64,000 bases of DNA from Elusimicrobiota bacterium (GTDB lineage: Bacteria > Elusimicrobiota > Elusimicrobia > UBA1565 > UBA9628): contig JACQAZ010000001.1 in the NCBI GenBank assembly GCA_016194705.1, positions 23,324-87,323 on the forward strand. The letters run 5' to 3'. A program made the position numbers and the translations under genes. The notes below the pieces were generated by a model. It was not told where the DNA came from. It made no database searches and saw only the letters and a program-made list of their open reading frames with translations. Positions 1 through 9,992 of the stretch are shown here, one piece after another. How positions within the stretch are numbered: position 1 is the first letter of the stretch; the number at the start of each line of letters is the position of its first letter.

Positions 1-31
1 CAATTAATAATTATTACATCTATATTGTGTT

Positions 32-1939
32 TTAGTTACTATTTTCGGCGGCGAAGAACGTCCCGAGCTCCGCGAGCGTCGCGAGCCTGCGGCAGCGCGG
101 CAGGGCCTCGAGGAAGGCCCGGCCGTAGCCCTTCTTGACGATGCGAGGATCCAGCACGACGACCGCGCCGCGGTCGGTCGACGAACGGATGAGGCGCCCG
201 AAGCCCTGCCGGAACTTCATGACCGCGCGAGGGAGGCTGAAATCGTGGAAATAGCCTTTGCCGTTGGCCTCGAACCAGGCGCGCCGCGCCTCCTCGATCG
301 GCGAGCCGAAATTCGCGAAGGGGAGCTTGACGAGCACGACGCAGGACAACGCTCCGCCGGACACGTCGACTCCTTGCCAGAAGGTGTCGACGCCGAGCAG
401 GACGGCGTTGCCGGCTTGCGTGAAATCCGAGATCAGCGCGTCGTGGCCGGAATCTCCCTGGACCCACAACGGCCTGCCCTTGACCGTCTTGCGCAGGATC
501 GCATGGACCCGGCGCAGCGACTTCCAGCTCGAGAACAGGATGAACAGGCCGCCGGGCACCGCGTCGATGATTTTGCGGCAGCGCGCGGACAGCGACGAGG
601 CGTATTTCGAGTCGTCGGAGGGCTCGGGCAGGTCGTCCATGATCAGCAGCCCCGCCTGCGTCGGATAATCGAAGGGCGAGTCGAGGACGAGCTCGCGCGC
701 GTCGGGACAGCCGACCGCGGACTTGAAGTCCTTGAGGCCGTCGCCCGCCGAAAGGGTCGCCGAGGTCATCACGACGGGGATGCCGCGGGAGAATAGCCCT
801 TCCGAGAGCCTCTGCGCGACCTCCAGCGGCGCGACCCGCAATTCGATGCCCCGGGGCGACCACTCGATCCAGCGCGCCAGATCCTCGGACTCCCCGGAAA
901 GGATCGCGGCAAGATCGGAGCGCAGGGCGGCCGCGCGCCCCTGAAGCAGCCGCAGTTCGACCTGCTTTTCGGCCTGCCCCGCGGCCGCCGCCGCGCCGTC
1001 GAGGCCCTTCTCGAGCGCCGCCAGCGACTTGGGCGCCGCGATGTCCACGAGGCCCGACAGAAGCCTTCCTCCCGGCTCGGCGTCGTCGCCGGAGCGCCCA
1101 TGCGCGTTTGCCAGCGCAGCGAAGAACGCCGCGAAGTCCTCCGCGGACTTGGCGCGCAGGGCCTCGAATCCGAAGGGCCGGATGTCCTCCAGGAGATTGG
1201 CCAGGCGGGCCGGGCTCACGCTCAGCCCGAACCGGGACACGGCGGTCTCTTCGAGGTTGTGGGCCTCGTCGATGACCAGGGCGTCGTAAGCCGGAAGGCG
1301 CGCGCCGGACAGGAGCAGGGCGTGGTTGACCACGAGCACATGGGAGCGCTCGGCGCGCTCGCGGTCCTTGCGGTAGAGGCAGCCGCTCCAGAAGCATCCC
1401 CCAGGACCTTGGCAGAGCTCCGGGTCGCGCGAGAGCCGGCTCCAGAGGCCTTGGGGGACCAAGCAGGGCAGCGCCGAGCGGTGCCCTGTCTCGGCGGTGC
1501 GCGCCCAAGCGGCGAGTTCGGCGACGACCCGGCCGACCGCCTCGGGGAGCATGGCGGGAGACTCGGCCGCGCGCCCAAGGCGCTGCGCGCAGAGGTAGTT
1601 GTCGGCGCCCTGGAGCATCGCGTAGCGCAGGGAATGCCCGAGCAGGCGCAGGACGCGCGCGGCCATGGGCAGGTCCTTCTCGAGGAGCTGCTCCTGCAGG
1701 GCGCGCGTGTGCGTCGAGACGAGCAGTCTGCGGCCGCGCGATACCGCCCACAAAGCGCCCGGAAGAAGATAGGCCAGCGACTTGCCGACGCCGGTGCCGG
1801 CCTCGACGACGAGGTTGGTCTCGCGCTCGAGAGCCTCCGCGACGGCCGCGGCCATCTGCGCCTGCTGGGGACGGGCCTCGAAGCGCGGGTCGACCCGCGA
1901 CAGAGGGCCGTCATCGGCGAAGAGGCTCTGGATGTCCAT
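32..1939 (-). CDS. DinG/XPD-family ATP-dependent DNA helicase
   Basis: 635-aa ORF with Walker A (VVEAGTGVGKSLAYLLPG), DEAH box (VIDEAHNLEE) and C-terminal GVDTFWQGVDVSG / FGRLIRS motifs typical of the DinG family. Confidence 0.9.
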   Translation of the reverse strand: MDIQSLFADDGPLSRVDPRFEARPQQAQMAAAVAEALERETNLVVEAGTGVGKSLAYLLPGALWAVSRGRRLLVSTHTRALQEQLLEKDLPMAARVLRLLGHSLRYAMLQGADNYLCAQRLGRAAESPAMLPEAVGRVVAELAAWARTAETGHRSALPCLVPQGLWSRLSRDPELCQGPGGCFWSGCLYRKDRERAERSHVLVVNHALLLSGARLPAYDALVIDEAHNLEETAVSRFGLSVSPARLANLLEDIRPFGFEALRAKSAEDFAAFFAALANAHGRSGDDAEPGGRLLSGLVDIAAPKSLAALEKGLDGAAAAAGQAEKQVELRLLQGRAAALRSDLAAILSGESEDLARWIEWSPRGIELRVAPLEVAQRLSEGLFSRGIPVVMTSATLSAGDGLKDFKSAVGCPDARELVLDSPFDYPTQAGLLIMDDLPEPSDDSKYASSLSARCRKIIDAVPGGLFILFSSWKSLRRVHAILRKTVKGRPLWVQGDSGHDALISDFTQAGNAVLLGVDTFWQGVDVSGGALSCVVLVKLPFANFGSPIEEARRAWFEANGKGYFHDFSLPRAVMKFRQGFGRLIRSSTDRGAVVVLDPRIVKKGYGRAFLEALPRCRRLATLAELGTFFAAENSN

Positions 1940-2030
1940 GCACCGCTATTCTAACAAAGCCGAGGCTTGCCAAATGGGCGGCGTTGCGCTATCCTCTCGC
2001 CATGGCCGGCGCTCTTTCCTTTAATAGGTG

Positions 2031-4247
2031 ATGCGCGACGCGCGAATCCGGCTGGCGCCGGTCCTGATGGCCCTCTCCGGGGCCGCGGCGCTGGCCTACG
2101 AGACGGTCTGGCTGCGCATGCTCGCGCGCACTTTCGGGGTCACCGTCTACGCCGTCGCGGGGCTCGTCGCGCTCTACATGGGAGGCCTCGCGCTCGGAGC
2201 CGCGTGGTCAGCCCGACAGCGCGGGCCGGCCGATTGGCTGCGCCGCTACGCTTGGCTCGAGGCCGGCGCCGCGGCGTCCTCGCTCGCGGCGACCTGGTGG
2301 CTCATGCGCCTGCCGCAAGTCGTCGCCGCGCTCTCCACGGGGGCCCCGCTTCCCGCTGGGCTGCGCCTGGCCCTAGCCGCGCCCGCTCTGCTGCCGCCGA
2401 CGGTGCTGCTCGGGGCGACGCTGCCGGCGCTCGCGCGCGACGGCGCGGACGCGGCGCGGCTCTACGGAGCCAACACCTTGGGCGCCATGGCGGGACTGCT
2501 GGTCTGCGCGCTGGTCACGATCGGGGCCTGGGGGGAGACGGCCACGATCGCGGGCGCGGCCGGTCTCAACTGCGCGGCCGCCGCCGCGGCGCTGCTGCTC
2601 TCGCGGCGGCGCAGGAACCTCGCGGCGCCCCGGTTCGAGCAAGGCGCGGGCGGCGCGCCGCTGGCGCTGGGTCTCTTCGCCCTCTCGGGCTTCTGCGCGA
2701 TGGGCTGCGAGGTCCTCTGGTCTCGGGAGCTCATCCCCCTGGTCGGAAACTCGACCTACGCCTTCGCGCTGCTGCTGGCCGCGTATCTCGGCGGCCTCGG
2801 CCTGGGCAGCTGTCTGCGCCTTGAGGCGCCGCGGCCCTGGGAGTCGTTCGCCGCTCTGTTGGCCGCGCTCGGCGCGGCGATCGCCTTGAGCGCGGCCAGC
2901 ACGCGCTTCGTCGGGATACGGATCGATTCTCCCGATTTTCTCTACTCGCCTCTGCGAAGCTTCGCCGATTTTCCCCTGGTCGCCGCCGAGGCTCTGGTCT
3001 TCGTGTTTCCGTCGTCCTTGATCCTCGGCCTGCTGTTTCCGGTCGCGCTGAGCCTCTCCGGGAAGGACGGCGCCGCGGTCGGCCGCCTTTACGCCTGGAA
3101 CACCCTGGGCGGCATCGCGGGCTCTTTGCTCTGCGGCTTCGCCGGCATCGCCGTTCTCGGGAGCCACGCGAGCCTCTTGGCGCTGGCCGGCCTCGCGCTG
3201 GCCGGGAGCGTCTGCGCCGCCGCGCACGCGGGCGGGCGCCGCGGCTGGGCCGCCGCCGGCGCATCGGCCCTCTTGGCCCTGGCGGCCTGCGCCTACGCGC
3301 GCCTCGATCCCGCGCTCGAGATCCTCGCGGCTCGACTCGGCAAGACCCACCAAGGCGAGATCTCGTTTCTGTTCCACGACGAGTCTCCCGCGGCCACGAT
3401 CACCGGCACCGTTTCGACCGAAGGGGGGCGCACCCTGCTCATCAACGGCATCGAGACCTCCGCGGCCGGCCTCCTCGGGGCGCTCATGGAGCTGCTGCCC
3501 AACATCGCCGTCCCCGAGCCGCGCTCGACCCTGGTGATCTGCTTCGGCGTCGGCAACACCTTCCGCGCCGCCTCCCTGCTCGGAGGCTCGGTCGACGCCG
3601 TGGAGCTCGTCGGCGACGTCGTGCGCAGGATGCCCTTCTTCCATCCCGACGCCGCGCAGCATCTGGCCAAGACCGGCAACGCCGTCTTCATCGAGGACGG
3701 CCGCAGCTACCTGCTGCGGACCGCCAAGCGCTACGACGTCATCGTGATCGACGCCGCGCCCCCTCTCTATAGCGCCGGGGCCGTCAACCTTTACACGCGT
3801 GAGTTCCTGACCCTGGCGCGCGGCCATCTGACCGAGCAGGGCGCGCTCGCCCTCTGGCTGCCGACGCTCTCCTTCGAGAGCGACTATTGGCAGATCCTGC
3901 GCGGCTTCAGCGATTCCTTCGAGCATGTCTCGGTCTGGGAGCAGCCGCTGATCCCGGGGTTTCTGGTCATCGGCTCGGCCAAACCGCGCGCCTGGCCGCC
4001 TGCGGACCTCGGGGCCATCGTGCGCCGGCGCGTGCCCCGGGCCCTGCGCTGGGAGGGACTCAACGAGGGGAGGCTCCGGATGGATTTCTGGCTCTCTGAG
4101 GCCGACCTCCGGGCCTTCGTCTCCCGCTTCGAGCCGGTGACCGACGACCGGCCCACCGTCGAGTTTCCGCTGGCGCGCTTCTGGCGCGGCGAGCCTCTGA
4201 TGAGGTCCCCGGAATTCCTGCGCAAGGCGGTCGGCGCGGCGCGTTGA
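2031..4247 (+). CDS. Fused multi-TM / spermidine-synthase-like protein
   Basis: Hydrophobic N-terminal multi-TM half (ALAYETVWLRMLARTFG), C-terminal Rossmann/spermidine-synthase-like half (VELVGDVVRRMPFFHPD...VFIEDGRSYLLRTAKRYDVIVIDAAPPL). Confidence 0.85.
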   Translation: MRDARIRLAPVLMALSGAAALAYETVWLRMLARTFGVTVYAVAGLVALYMGGLALGAAWSARQRGPADWLRRYAWLEAGAAASSLAATWWLMRLPQVVAALSTGAPLPAGLRLALAAPALLPPTVLLGATLPALARDGADAARLYGANTLGAMAGLLVCALVTIGAWGETATIAGAAGLNCAAAAAALLLSRRRRNLAAPRFEQGAGGAPLALGLFALSGFCAMGCEVLWSRELIPLVGNSTYAFALLLAAYLGGLGLGSCLRLEAPRPWESFAALLAALGAAIALSAASTRFVGIRIDSPDFLYSPLRSFADFPLVAAEALVFVFPSSLILGLLFPVALSLSGKDGAAVGRLYAWNTLGGIAGSLLCGFAGIAVLGSHASLLALAGLALAGSVCAAAHAGGRRGWAAAGASALLALAACAYARLDPALEILAARLGKTHQGEISFLFHDESPAATITGTVSTEGGRTLLINGIETSAAGLLGALMELLPNIAVPEPRSTLVICFGVGNTFRAASLLGGSVDAVELVGDVVRRMPFFHPDAAQHLAKTGNAVFIEDGRSYLLRTAKRYDVIVIDAAPPLYSAGAVNLYTREFLTLARGHLTEQGALALWLPTLSFESDYWQILRGFSDSFEHVSVWEQPLIPGFLVIGSAKPRAWPPADLGAIVRRRVPRALRWEGLNEGRLRMDFWLSEADLRAFVSRFEPVTDDRPTVEFPLARFWRGEPLMRSPEFLRKAVGAAR

Positions 4248-4259
4248 GAGGAGGCAGAG

Positions 4260-5105
4260 CTATTTGCTGACGAGCTCGACGCGCCGGTTCTTGGCGCGGC
4301 CCTCTTCGGCCTTGTTGTCGGCGACCGGCTTGCCGTCGCCGAAGCCCTCGGCGGAAAGGCGCGCCTCGTCGACGCCGGAGGCGACCAAGGCGGCCTTGAC
4401 GGCGGCCGAGCGGCGCTTGGACAAGGCCAGGTTCGCTTTGGCCTCACCGACATTGTCGGTATGCCCCTCGATGAGCAGTTTCAGGGACTCGTCGGCCTCG
4501 AGCATGGCGCGCACCTCGTCGACGAGCTTGAGCGACTCGGGCTTGATCGCGGACTTGCCCGTGTCGAAGAGGATGCCGTGCAGGGCGACGCGCCCGGAGG
4601 CCTTGAGGGCCTTGGCCATGTCGGCGGCGGTGAGCTCGACGCTCTGCTTCATCGCCGCGGTCTCGACGACGTCGAGCTCGTAGACCTCGCCGTTGTTGGA
4701 GACCGAGGTGTGCAGCCAGAGCTCGCCTCCCCCGGGAGCGGTCTTCTTGAGGGTCACCTCGCCGTCGTCCTCCTTGGAATAGAGGACGCTGCCGCCCGCC
4801 TTCTTGAAGGCGTTGGCGTAGTTGCGCGCGATCTCCAGCGGGCTCGGCGCCTTGCGGCCCTCGTGAATCCAGTACTCCAGGCGCCAGGTCCGGCCTTCGA
4901 CGCGCTTGGTCTTGTCCTCGTCGGGCGTCCCGACCGAGAACTCGAACGCCCCGAAGTCGTGAGATTCGGAGCGGTCCTGCAGCTCGAACCCGGGCAGGGG
5001 GGGTATGCCCGGATGCCCCTTGGGCTTGGGCTCGTCCTGGGCGCGCGGCGCGACGGCAAGGCACGCGGCCGCGGCCGCGAGCAAGACGGTCTCTCTCTTC
5101 ATCAT
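4260..5105 (-). CDS. OmpA-family C-terminal domain secreted protein
   Basis: Signal peptide (MMKRETVLLAAAAACLAVAPRA) and OmpA peptidoglycan-binding motif (LLIEGHTDNVGEAKANLALSKRRSAAVKAALVASGVDEARLSAEGFGDGKPVADNKAEEGRAKNRRVELV). Confidence 0.9.
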   Translation of the reverse strand: MMKRETVLLAAAAACLAVAPRAQDEPKPKGHPGIPPLPGFELQDRSESHDFGAFEFSVGTPDEDKTKRVEGRTWRLEYWIHEGRKAPSPLEIARNYANAFKKAGGSVLYSKEDDGEVTLKKTAPGGGELWLHTSVSNNGEVYELDVVETAAMKQSVELTAADMAKALKASGRVALHGILFDTGKSAIKPESLKLVDEVRAMLEADESLKLLIEGHTDNVGEAKANLALSKRRSAAVKAALVASGVDEARLSAEGFGDGKPVADNKAEEGRAKNRRVELVSK

Positions 5106-5133
5106 GGCGGCGAGTATACTACAATCTTCCCGG

Positions 5134-6486
5134 ATGCTCAACGCGCTCGCCGAATTCTACAAGCCCGCTCCCTTCGCTCCGCCGGCGGCCAAGGAGGCGA
5201 TCGAGCCGCTCTACCGGCGCTACCGCTGGCAGATGATGCTCTCGGCCTTCTGGGGCTACGCCGGCTTCTACCTTGTGCGCAAGAACTTCTCGCTGGCCAA
5301 GCCCTACCTGATCCGGGACCTTCACATGAGCACGACGGACGTGGGACTCATCGCGACCGGCCTTTCTCTGTCCTACGGGGTCAGCAAGTTCGTCATGGGC
5401 AGCCTCTCCGACCGCTCGAACCCGCGCTATTTCATGGCGACGAGACTCATCCTCTCCGGACTCGTCAACCTCCTGTTCGGCACGCTGTCCTCATTGTGGG
5501 TGATGGTCTTCTGCTGGTTCCTCAACGGCTGGTTCCAGGGGATGGGCTGGACCCCCTGCGCCCGGACCTTGACCCATTGGTTCTCCGACCGCGAGCGCGG
5601 CAGGATGTTCGCGGTCTGGAACACGGCGCACAACATCGGCGGCGGTCTTGCGGGCCCCATCGGCAGCCTCGCGATCCTCCTCTTCGCCTCGTGGACCTCG
5701 CTGTTCTACCTCCCCGGACTCCTGGCGATCGGGTTCGGAGTCCTGCTCATCATCTTCCTGCGCGACACTCCCCAGTCCGTCGGGCTGCCGCCGATCGAGG
5801 AGTTCAAGGACGACTATCCCGAGACGGCGGTCAAGGACCGCGAGCGCGAACTGACCTCGAAGGAGATCTGCTTCGACTTCGTGCTCAACAACAAGCTGAT
5901 CTGGCTGCTCGCGACGGCGAACATCTTCGTCTATGTCGTCCGCTACGGCGTGCTCGACTGGGCGCCGACTTATCTGACCGCGGTCAAGGGCAGCTCGCAG
6001 AACGTCGCGCGGTGGCAGTTCCTCGTCTACGAGTTCGCGGGGATCCCGGGGACCCTGCTGGCCGGTTGGCTCAGCGACCGCTGGTTCCGCGGCCGGCGCG
6101 GGCCGGTCTCGGTGCTCTTCATGGCGGCGGTGGCCGCGGCGGTCCTCGTTTATTGGCGTAATCCGCCGGGTCGGCCGTGGGTCGACTCCTTGACCCTTTC
6201 CATGATCGGTTTCCTCATTTACGGCCCGCTGATGCTGGTCGCAGTCGCCGGCGTCGACTGCGTTCCCAAGAAGGCAGCCGGGACCGCGGCGGGCTTCATC
6301 GGCCTGTTCGGCTACGTCGGCGGCGCGACCATCGCGGAATTGGGCATCGGCAAGGTGGTCCAGCATTGGGGCTGGGATGGGGGTTTCTGGGTCATCTTGG
6401 CCTCCTGCCTGCTGTCCGCGGCTCTGCTCGCGCCCACCTGGAATACGCACGACCGCGGACCCGACCCTCACGAGGAGGCCTCATAA
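5134..6486 (+). CDS. MFS transporter, OPA family (GlpT/UhpT-like)
   Basis: 12-TM-like sequence with YRRYRWQMMLSAFWGYAGFYLVRKNFSLAKP and GLSLSYGVSKFVMGSLSDRSNPRYFM motifs. Confidence 0.85.
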   Translation: MLNALAEFYKPAPFAPPAAKEAIEPLYRRYRWQMMLSAFWGYAGFYLVRKNFSLAKPYLIRDLHMSTTDVGLIATGLSLSYGVSKFVMGSLSDRSNPRYFMATRLILSGLVNLLFGTLSSLWVMVFCWFLNGWFQGMGWTPCARTLTHWFSDRERGRMFAVWNTAHNIGGGLAGPIGSLAILLFASWTSLFYLPGLLAIGFGVLLIIFLRDTPQSVGLPPIEEFKDDYPETAVKDRERELTSKEICFDFVLNNKLIWLLATANIFVYVVRYGVLDWAPTYLTAVKGSSQNVARWQFLVYEFAGIPGTLLAGWLSDRWFRGRRGPVSVLFMAAVAAAVLVYWRNPPGRPWVDSLTLSMIGFLIYGPLMLVAVAGVDCVPKKAAGTAAGFIGLFGYVGGATIAELGIGKVVQHWGWDGGFWVILASCLLSAALLAPTWNTHDRGPDPHEEAS

Positions 6487-6492
6487 AGAGAC

Positions 6493-7362
6493 TTGCTGCT
6501 GCTGATCTCGTCGTCCGCCCTCTGCGCGGCGCAGGCCGCGCCGGCCGTCAAGGTGCACGGTCACCGGGGCACCCGGGGCATGCGTCCCGAGAACACCTTG
6601 GCCGCCTTCCGCGAGGCCCTGCGCGTCGGCGTCGACGCGCTCGAACTCGACATGGGCGTCACCAAGGACGACGCGGTGGTCGTCTCCCACGACCAGCGGG
6701 TCAACCCCGACCATTGCCTCGACGCCGCGGGAAAGCCGCTGACGGACTCTCCTCCGATACGCGTGCTCACCCTCAAGCAGTTCAAATCCTACGACTGCGG
6801 CTCGCTGCGCAACCCGCGCTTCCCGGACCAGGTCCTCTCACCCGGGGAGCGGATGCCCACCCTCGACGAGGTCTTCGAGCTCGTCGCCCGCTCGACCTAT
6901 CCCGCCGCGAAGACCGTGGAGTTCAACATCGAGACCAAGATCGTCCCGAGCGCGCCCGAGCTCTCTCCCGAGCCGGAGCGCTTCGCCCTGCTCGTCGCCG
7001 CCGCCGTCGAGAGGCGGGGGCTCGCCTCCCGTGTGATCCTGCAGTCTTTCGACTACCGGACTCTCGCCGCCTTGAGAAAGCGCCTGCCCCAGGTCCGGCT
7101 CTCCCTCTTGACCAGCGACAATCTCTTCGACCTGAGCGCCGCCGCGCGAAGCCTCGGCGCGGACTTCGTCAGCCCGGACCAGCAGTGGATCACCAAAGAC
7201 GAGGTCCGGCGCCTGCACGCCGACGGCGTCCAAGTCCTTCCGTGGACGGTCAACGACGAGGCCGGCTGGGACCGGATGATCGAGCTCGGCGTCGACGGCA
7301 TCATCACCGACTACCCCGAAAGGCTCATCGCCTACCTGCGCGCGCGCAAGCTGCGCCCGTAG
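6493..7362 (+). CDS. Glycerophosphodiester phosphodiesterase family protein
   Basis: HGHRGTRGMRPENTLAAFREALRVGVDALELDMGVTKDDAVVVSHD; TTG start, signal peptide; downstream of the OPA transporter. Confidence 0.9.
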   Translation: MLLLISSSALCAAQAAPAVKVHGHRGTRGMRPENTLAAFREALRVGVDALELDMGVTKDDAVVVSHDQRVNPDHCLDAAGKPLTDSPPIRVLTLKQFKSYDCGSLRNPRFPDQVLSPGERMPTLDEVFELVARSTYPAAKTVEFNIETKIVPSAPELSPEPERFALLVAAAVERRGLASRVILQSFDYRTLAALRKRLPQVRLSLLTSDNLFDLSAAARSLGADFVSPDQQWITKDEVRRLHADGVQVLPWTVNDEAGWDRMIELGVDGIITDYPERLIAYLRARKLRP

Positions 7363-7377
7363 GGCAGCGCAAGCCCG

Positions 7378-8901
7378 CTACCAGACGCGGGGCACGGCCG
7401 ACCAGTGGAAGAAGGGCGGCGTGCGCGCCTCCGGCAGCCGCCGGACCTCGAAGGCCAAGTTCTGGTCGCAGGGCACCGCGCGGCTCCATTGGTGGAAAAA
7501 CATGGGTCCGGCGATCATCTCGGGTTCGTCGCGGGGTGGAACGCATGCGTGGGAGGCGTCGTAGGCGGAGAACAGGGCGTCCTTGCGCGCGAAATCCCAC
7601 GAGCTCTCGCGCCGCCAGCCGACGGTGAACTCCAGAGGCCTGCGGTCCGCCGGGGCCGCTATCTCGCGCCACAGGACGAACTGGGTCCCCAGGGCCGCCG
7701 CCGCCGCGCAGAGGCGCACGGCCTTCTTGTCGGCGCCGGCCAACCGCGGGAGTGCCGCGGCCAGACCCGCCATCGCGGCCCAGACGGGCAGGCAGTAATA
7801 GCGCAGAGAGCTGGTGTGGCGGAAGGCGATGAAGACGGCCGCCAGAGCCGCCGGCCACAGCAGGAGCGTCCGCTCGTGCGCCGCCAGACGCTCGTCGTGC
7901 CAAGCGCGCACCGACTGCCAGGCCAGCACGCCGCACAGAAACAGCGCCCATAGAAGGAGCAGGAGGCTCGGGATCAAGGGCGGCGTCAACGAAAACACCC
8001 GCATGAACACGACCGGCCCGGCCAGGATCTCGACGAGCGGCGCGAGGTGCCAGACCGCGAAGGCGAGCAGGCTCGCACCCAGCAGGAGTTGGGCCGCGCG
8101 CCGAACGCGCGGCAAGGCCGCGGCGGCCAGCGTCCGCTCCCAGGCGGCGGCGGGCAGCCGCGCGATCGCCGCCGCGGCGGCCGCCGGTCCCGCGACGAGA
8201 AGCCCCGCGAGCCAAAAACGGTGGGCCGACCATTGCGCGTCGGCGATCGGATATTTGAGCAGAGCCAAGGCCAGGCCCGCGGCCAGGGCCGCCGCCGAGG
8301 CCCGCAAAGCCGGGCGAGCCGCGGTCTCGCCGCGCCACGCCGCGCGCGCGCCGAACATGAGCGCCAGCGAGGCGGGCACGCAAAGGAAGATAAAATGGTT
8401 CAGGGCGCCGAGCCAGCAGAGCGCCGACAGCATCGCAGTACTGCCCCGGCGCTGGGGGCGGGCCAGGACGGCCAGGACGCCCGCGAGCAGCACGGGCTCG
8501 AGCGCGTAGACCTCCCAAGCGAGCCTCGATTTCATGAGCATATAGGCCGAGCCGGCGGCGAGCCACGCCCAAGCCGAGCCCGCCTCGGGCGAGACGCGGC
8601 GCCGCAGGTGCGCCCAGAGCCCGATCAGCGCCGCGGCGTTGCAGAGCGCTCCGGTCAGGCGCAGAGAGGCGACCGAGACCCCGAAGGCTCCGAAGGACGC
8701 GGCCGCGCACCAGGCGTAGAGCGGTCCGGTGTAGCGGTTCATCTGGTGGAGGGTGTAGGCGCCGTGGGCGCGCAGCTGCCCCGCGAAGCTGCCGATCCAG
8801 GCCTCGTCCATCGTCAAGGCCGGCACGCGCTCGAGGCCGACGAGCAGAGCGGCCAGACAGAAGGCCAGCGCGGGAAGGGCCCGCGCGTCGTCGCGCCGCA
8901 T
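7378..8901 (-). CDS. Multi-TM glycosyltransferase-like membrane protein (GT39/PMT-like)
   Basis: 507 aa, many hydrophobic segments, N-terminal PALTMDEAWIGSFAGQLRAHGAYTLHQMNRYTGPLYAW resembling GT-C enzymes. Confidence 0.6.
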   Translation of the reverse strand: MRRDDARALPALAFCLAALLVGLERVPALTMDEAWIGSFAGQLRAHGAYTLHQMNRYTGPLYAWCAAASFGAFGVSVASLRLTGALCNAAALIGLWAHLRRRVSPEAGSAWAWLAAGSAYMLMKSRLAWEVYALEPVLLAGVLAVLARPQRRGSTAMLSALCWLGALNHFIFLCVPASLALMFGARAAWRGETAARPALRASAAALAAGLALALLKYPIADAQWSAHRFWLAGLLVAGPAAAAAAIARLPAAAWERTLAAAALPRVRRAAQLLLGASLLAFAVWHLAPLVEILAGPVVFMRVFSLTPPLIPSLLLLLWALFLCGVLAWQSVRAWHDERLAAHERTLLLWPAALAAVFIAFRHTSSLRYYCLPVWAAMAGLAAALPRLAGADKKAVRLCAAAAALGTQFVLWREIAAPADRRPLEFTVGWRRESSWDFARKDALFSAYDASHACVPPRDEPEMIAGPMFFHQWSRAVPCDQNLAFEVRRLPEARTPPFFHWSAVPRVW

Positions 8902-8931
8902 GGCCAGATTCTACAATAGTATAATCACGGG

Positions 8932-9324
8932 ATGGACCACGACGACGCGGACGCTCGGCTGGCCAGGCTGGGCGTGCGGCCCGGAGATCTGCGGGAGTCC
9001 TTCGCCCGGTCCGGCGGCAGCGGCGGCCAAAACGTCAACAAGGTCGAGACCTCCGTCACCTTGACCCATCTGCCCACCGGCATCGCCGTGCGCTGCCAGG
9101 ACGAGCGCTCCCAAGCGCGCAACCGCGCGCTCGCGCGGTTGCGCTTGGCCGAAAAGCTCGAGGCGCGGGAACGCGAGCGCGCCGCGCGGCGGCTGCACGA
9201 GACCGAGCGGCTGCGCCGCCAGAAGCGCGGGCGCTCGAAAGCCGCCAAGCGCCGCATGCTCGAGGACAAGCGCCACCGGGCCGGCGTCAAGCGGGGACGC
9301 GGCTCCGTGAGGGACGACGACTGA
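8932..9324 (+). CDS. Peptide chain release factor-like protein (RF-1 domain, GGQ)
   Basis: [50 protein letters not shown], class I RF/ArfB-type catalytic motif. Confidence 0.9.
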   Translation: MDHDDADARLARLGVRPGDLRESFARSGGSGGQNVNKVETSVTLTHLPTGIAVRCQDERSQARNRALARLRLAEKLEARERERAARRLHETERLRRQKRGRSKAAKRRMLEDKRHRAGVKRGRGSVRDDD

Positions 9325-9920
9325 TGCACGACGCGCTCAAAGCCGCGCGCTACCTGCTCAGCGAGACCGATCCCGCTAGGCTTGGCGAGAGCAAGGCCGA
9401 GGTGACCTTCGTCGGACGCTCCAACGTCGGCAAGAGCTCGCTGCTCAACGCCCTCTGCGGCGGCGCGCTCGCCCGTGTGTCGAACACCCCCGGGCGCACG
9501 CGCACGATCAACGTCTTTCTCGCCGGTTCCGACCGCTGGCTCGTCGACCTGCCGGGCTACGGCTTCGCGGGCGGCGACCGGGAGGAGATCGCGGGCTGGA
9601 AATCGATGCTCGAAGGCTACCTGACCGGCCGAGCCGCGATGAAGATGATCTTCCTGCTCGTCGACGCCAAGGTCGGCCCCACCAAGCTCGACCTCATGAT
9701 GGCAAAGTGGCTCGACGCCAAACGCCTGCCGTGGCGCGTGGTGGCGACCAAAGCCGACCAGGTCAAGCCTTCGCGCGGAATCTCCCGCCGCCGCGAAGTC
9801 GCCGAGTCCTTGGGCCTCGCGTCGGAGGACCTCGCCTGGGTCAGCGCGAAAGAAGACGTGGGCATGCGCGAGCTTCGCGGCGAGGTCTCAGCCCTGCTCG
9901 GCCTCGGCCTGGCGGCATAG
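9324..9920 (+). CDS. engB: YihA/YsxC/EngB-family ribosome biogenesis GTPase
   Basis: VTFVGRSNVGKSSLLNALCGG (G1), RTRTINVF, LVDLPGYGFA (G3), VATKADQVKPS (G4). Confidence 0.93.
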   Translation: MHDALKAARYLLSETDPARLGESKAEVTFVGRSNVGKSSLLNALCGGALARVSNTPGRTRTINVFLAGSDRWLVDLPGYGFAGGDREEIAGWKSMLEGYLTGRAAMKMIFLLVDAKVGPTKLDLMMAKWLDAKRLPWRVVATKADQVKPSRGISRRREVAESLGLASEDLAWVSAKEDVGMRELRGEVSALLGLGLAA

Positions 9921-9992
9921 GTCTTTTGGGCCCCTAACGATTGGGCCTTCCGTACCCTTGACCGGTCAAGGGGTCGGGACTACTCTAGTCTC

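Noticed and set aside
39-1751. 570-aa minus ORF overlapping the helicase
   Set aside because: Alternate frame of the DinG-like gene, Arg/Ala/Gly-rich with no motif.
2373-3926. 517-aa minus ORF
   Set aside because: Shadow of the spermidine-synthase-like gene.
4461-6161. 566-aa plus ORF spanning OmpA-like and MFS genes
   Set aside because: Antisense of one gene and out of frame with the other, both better supported.
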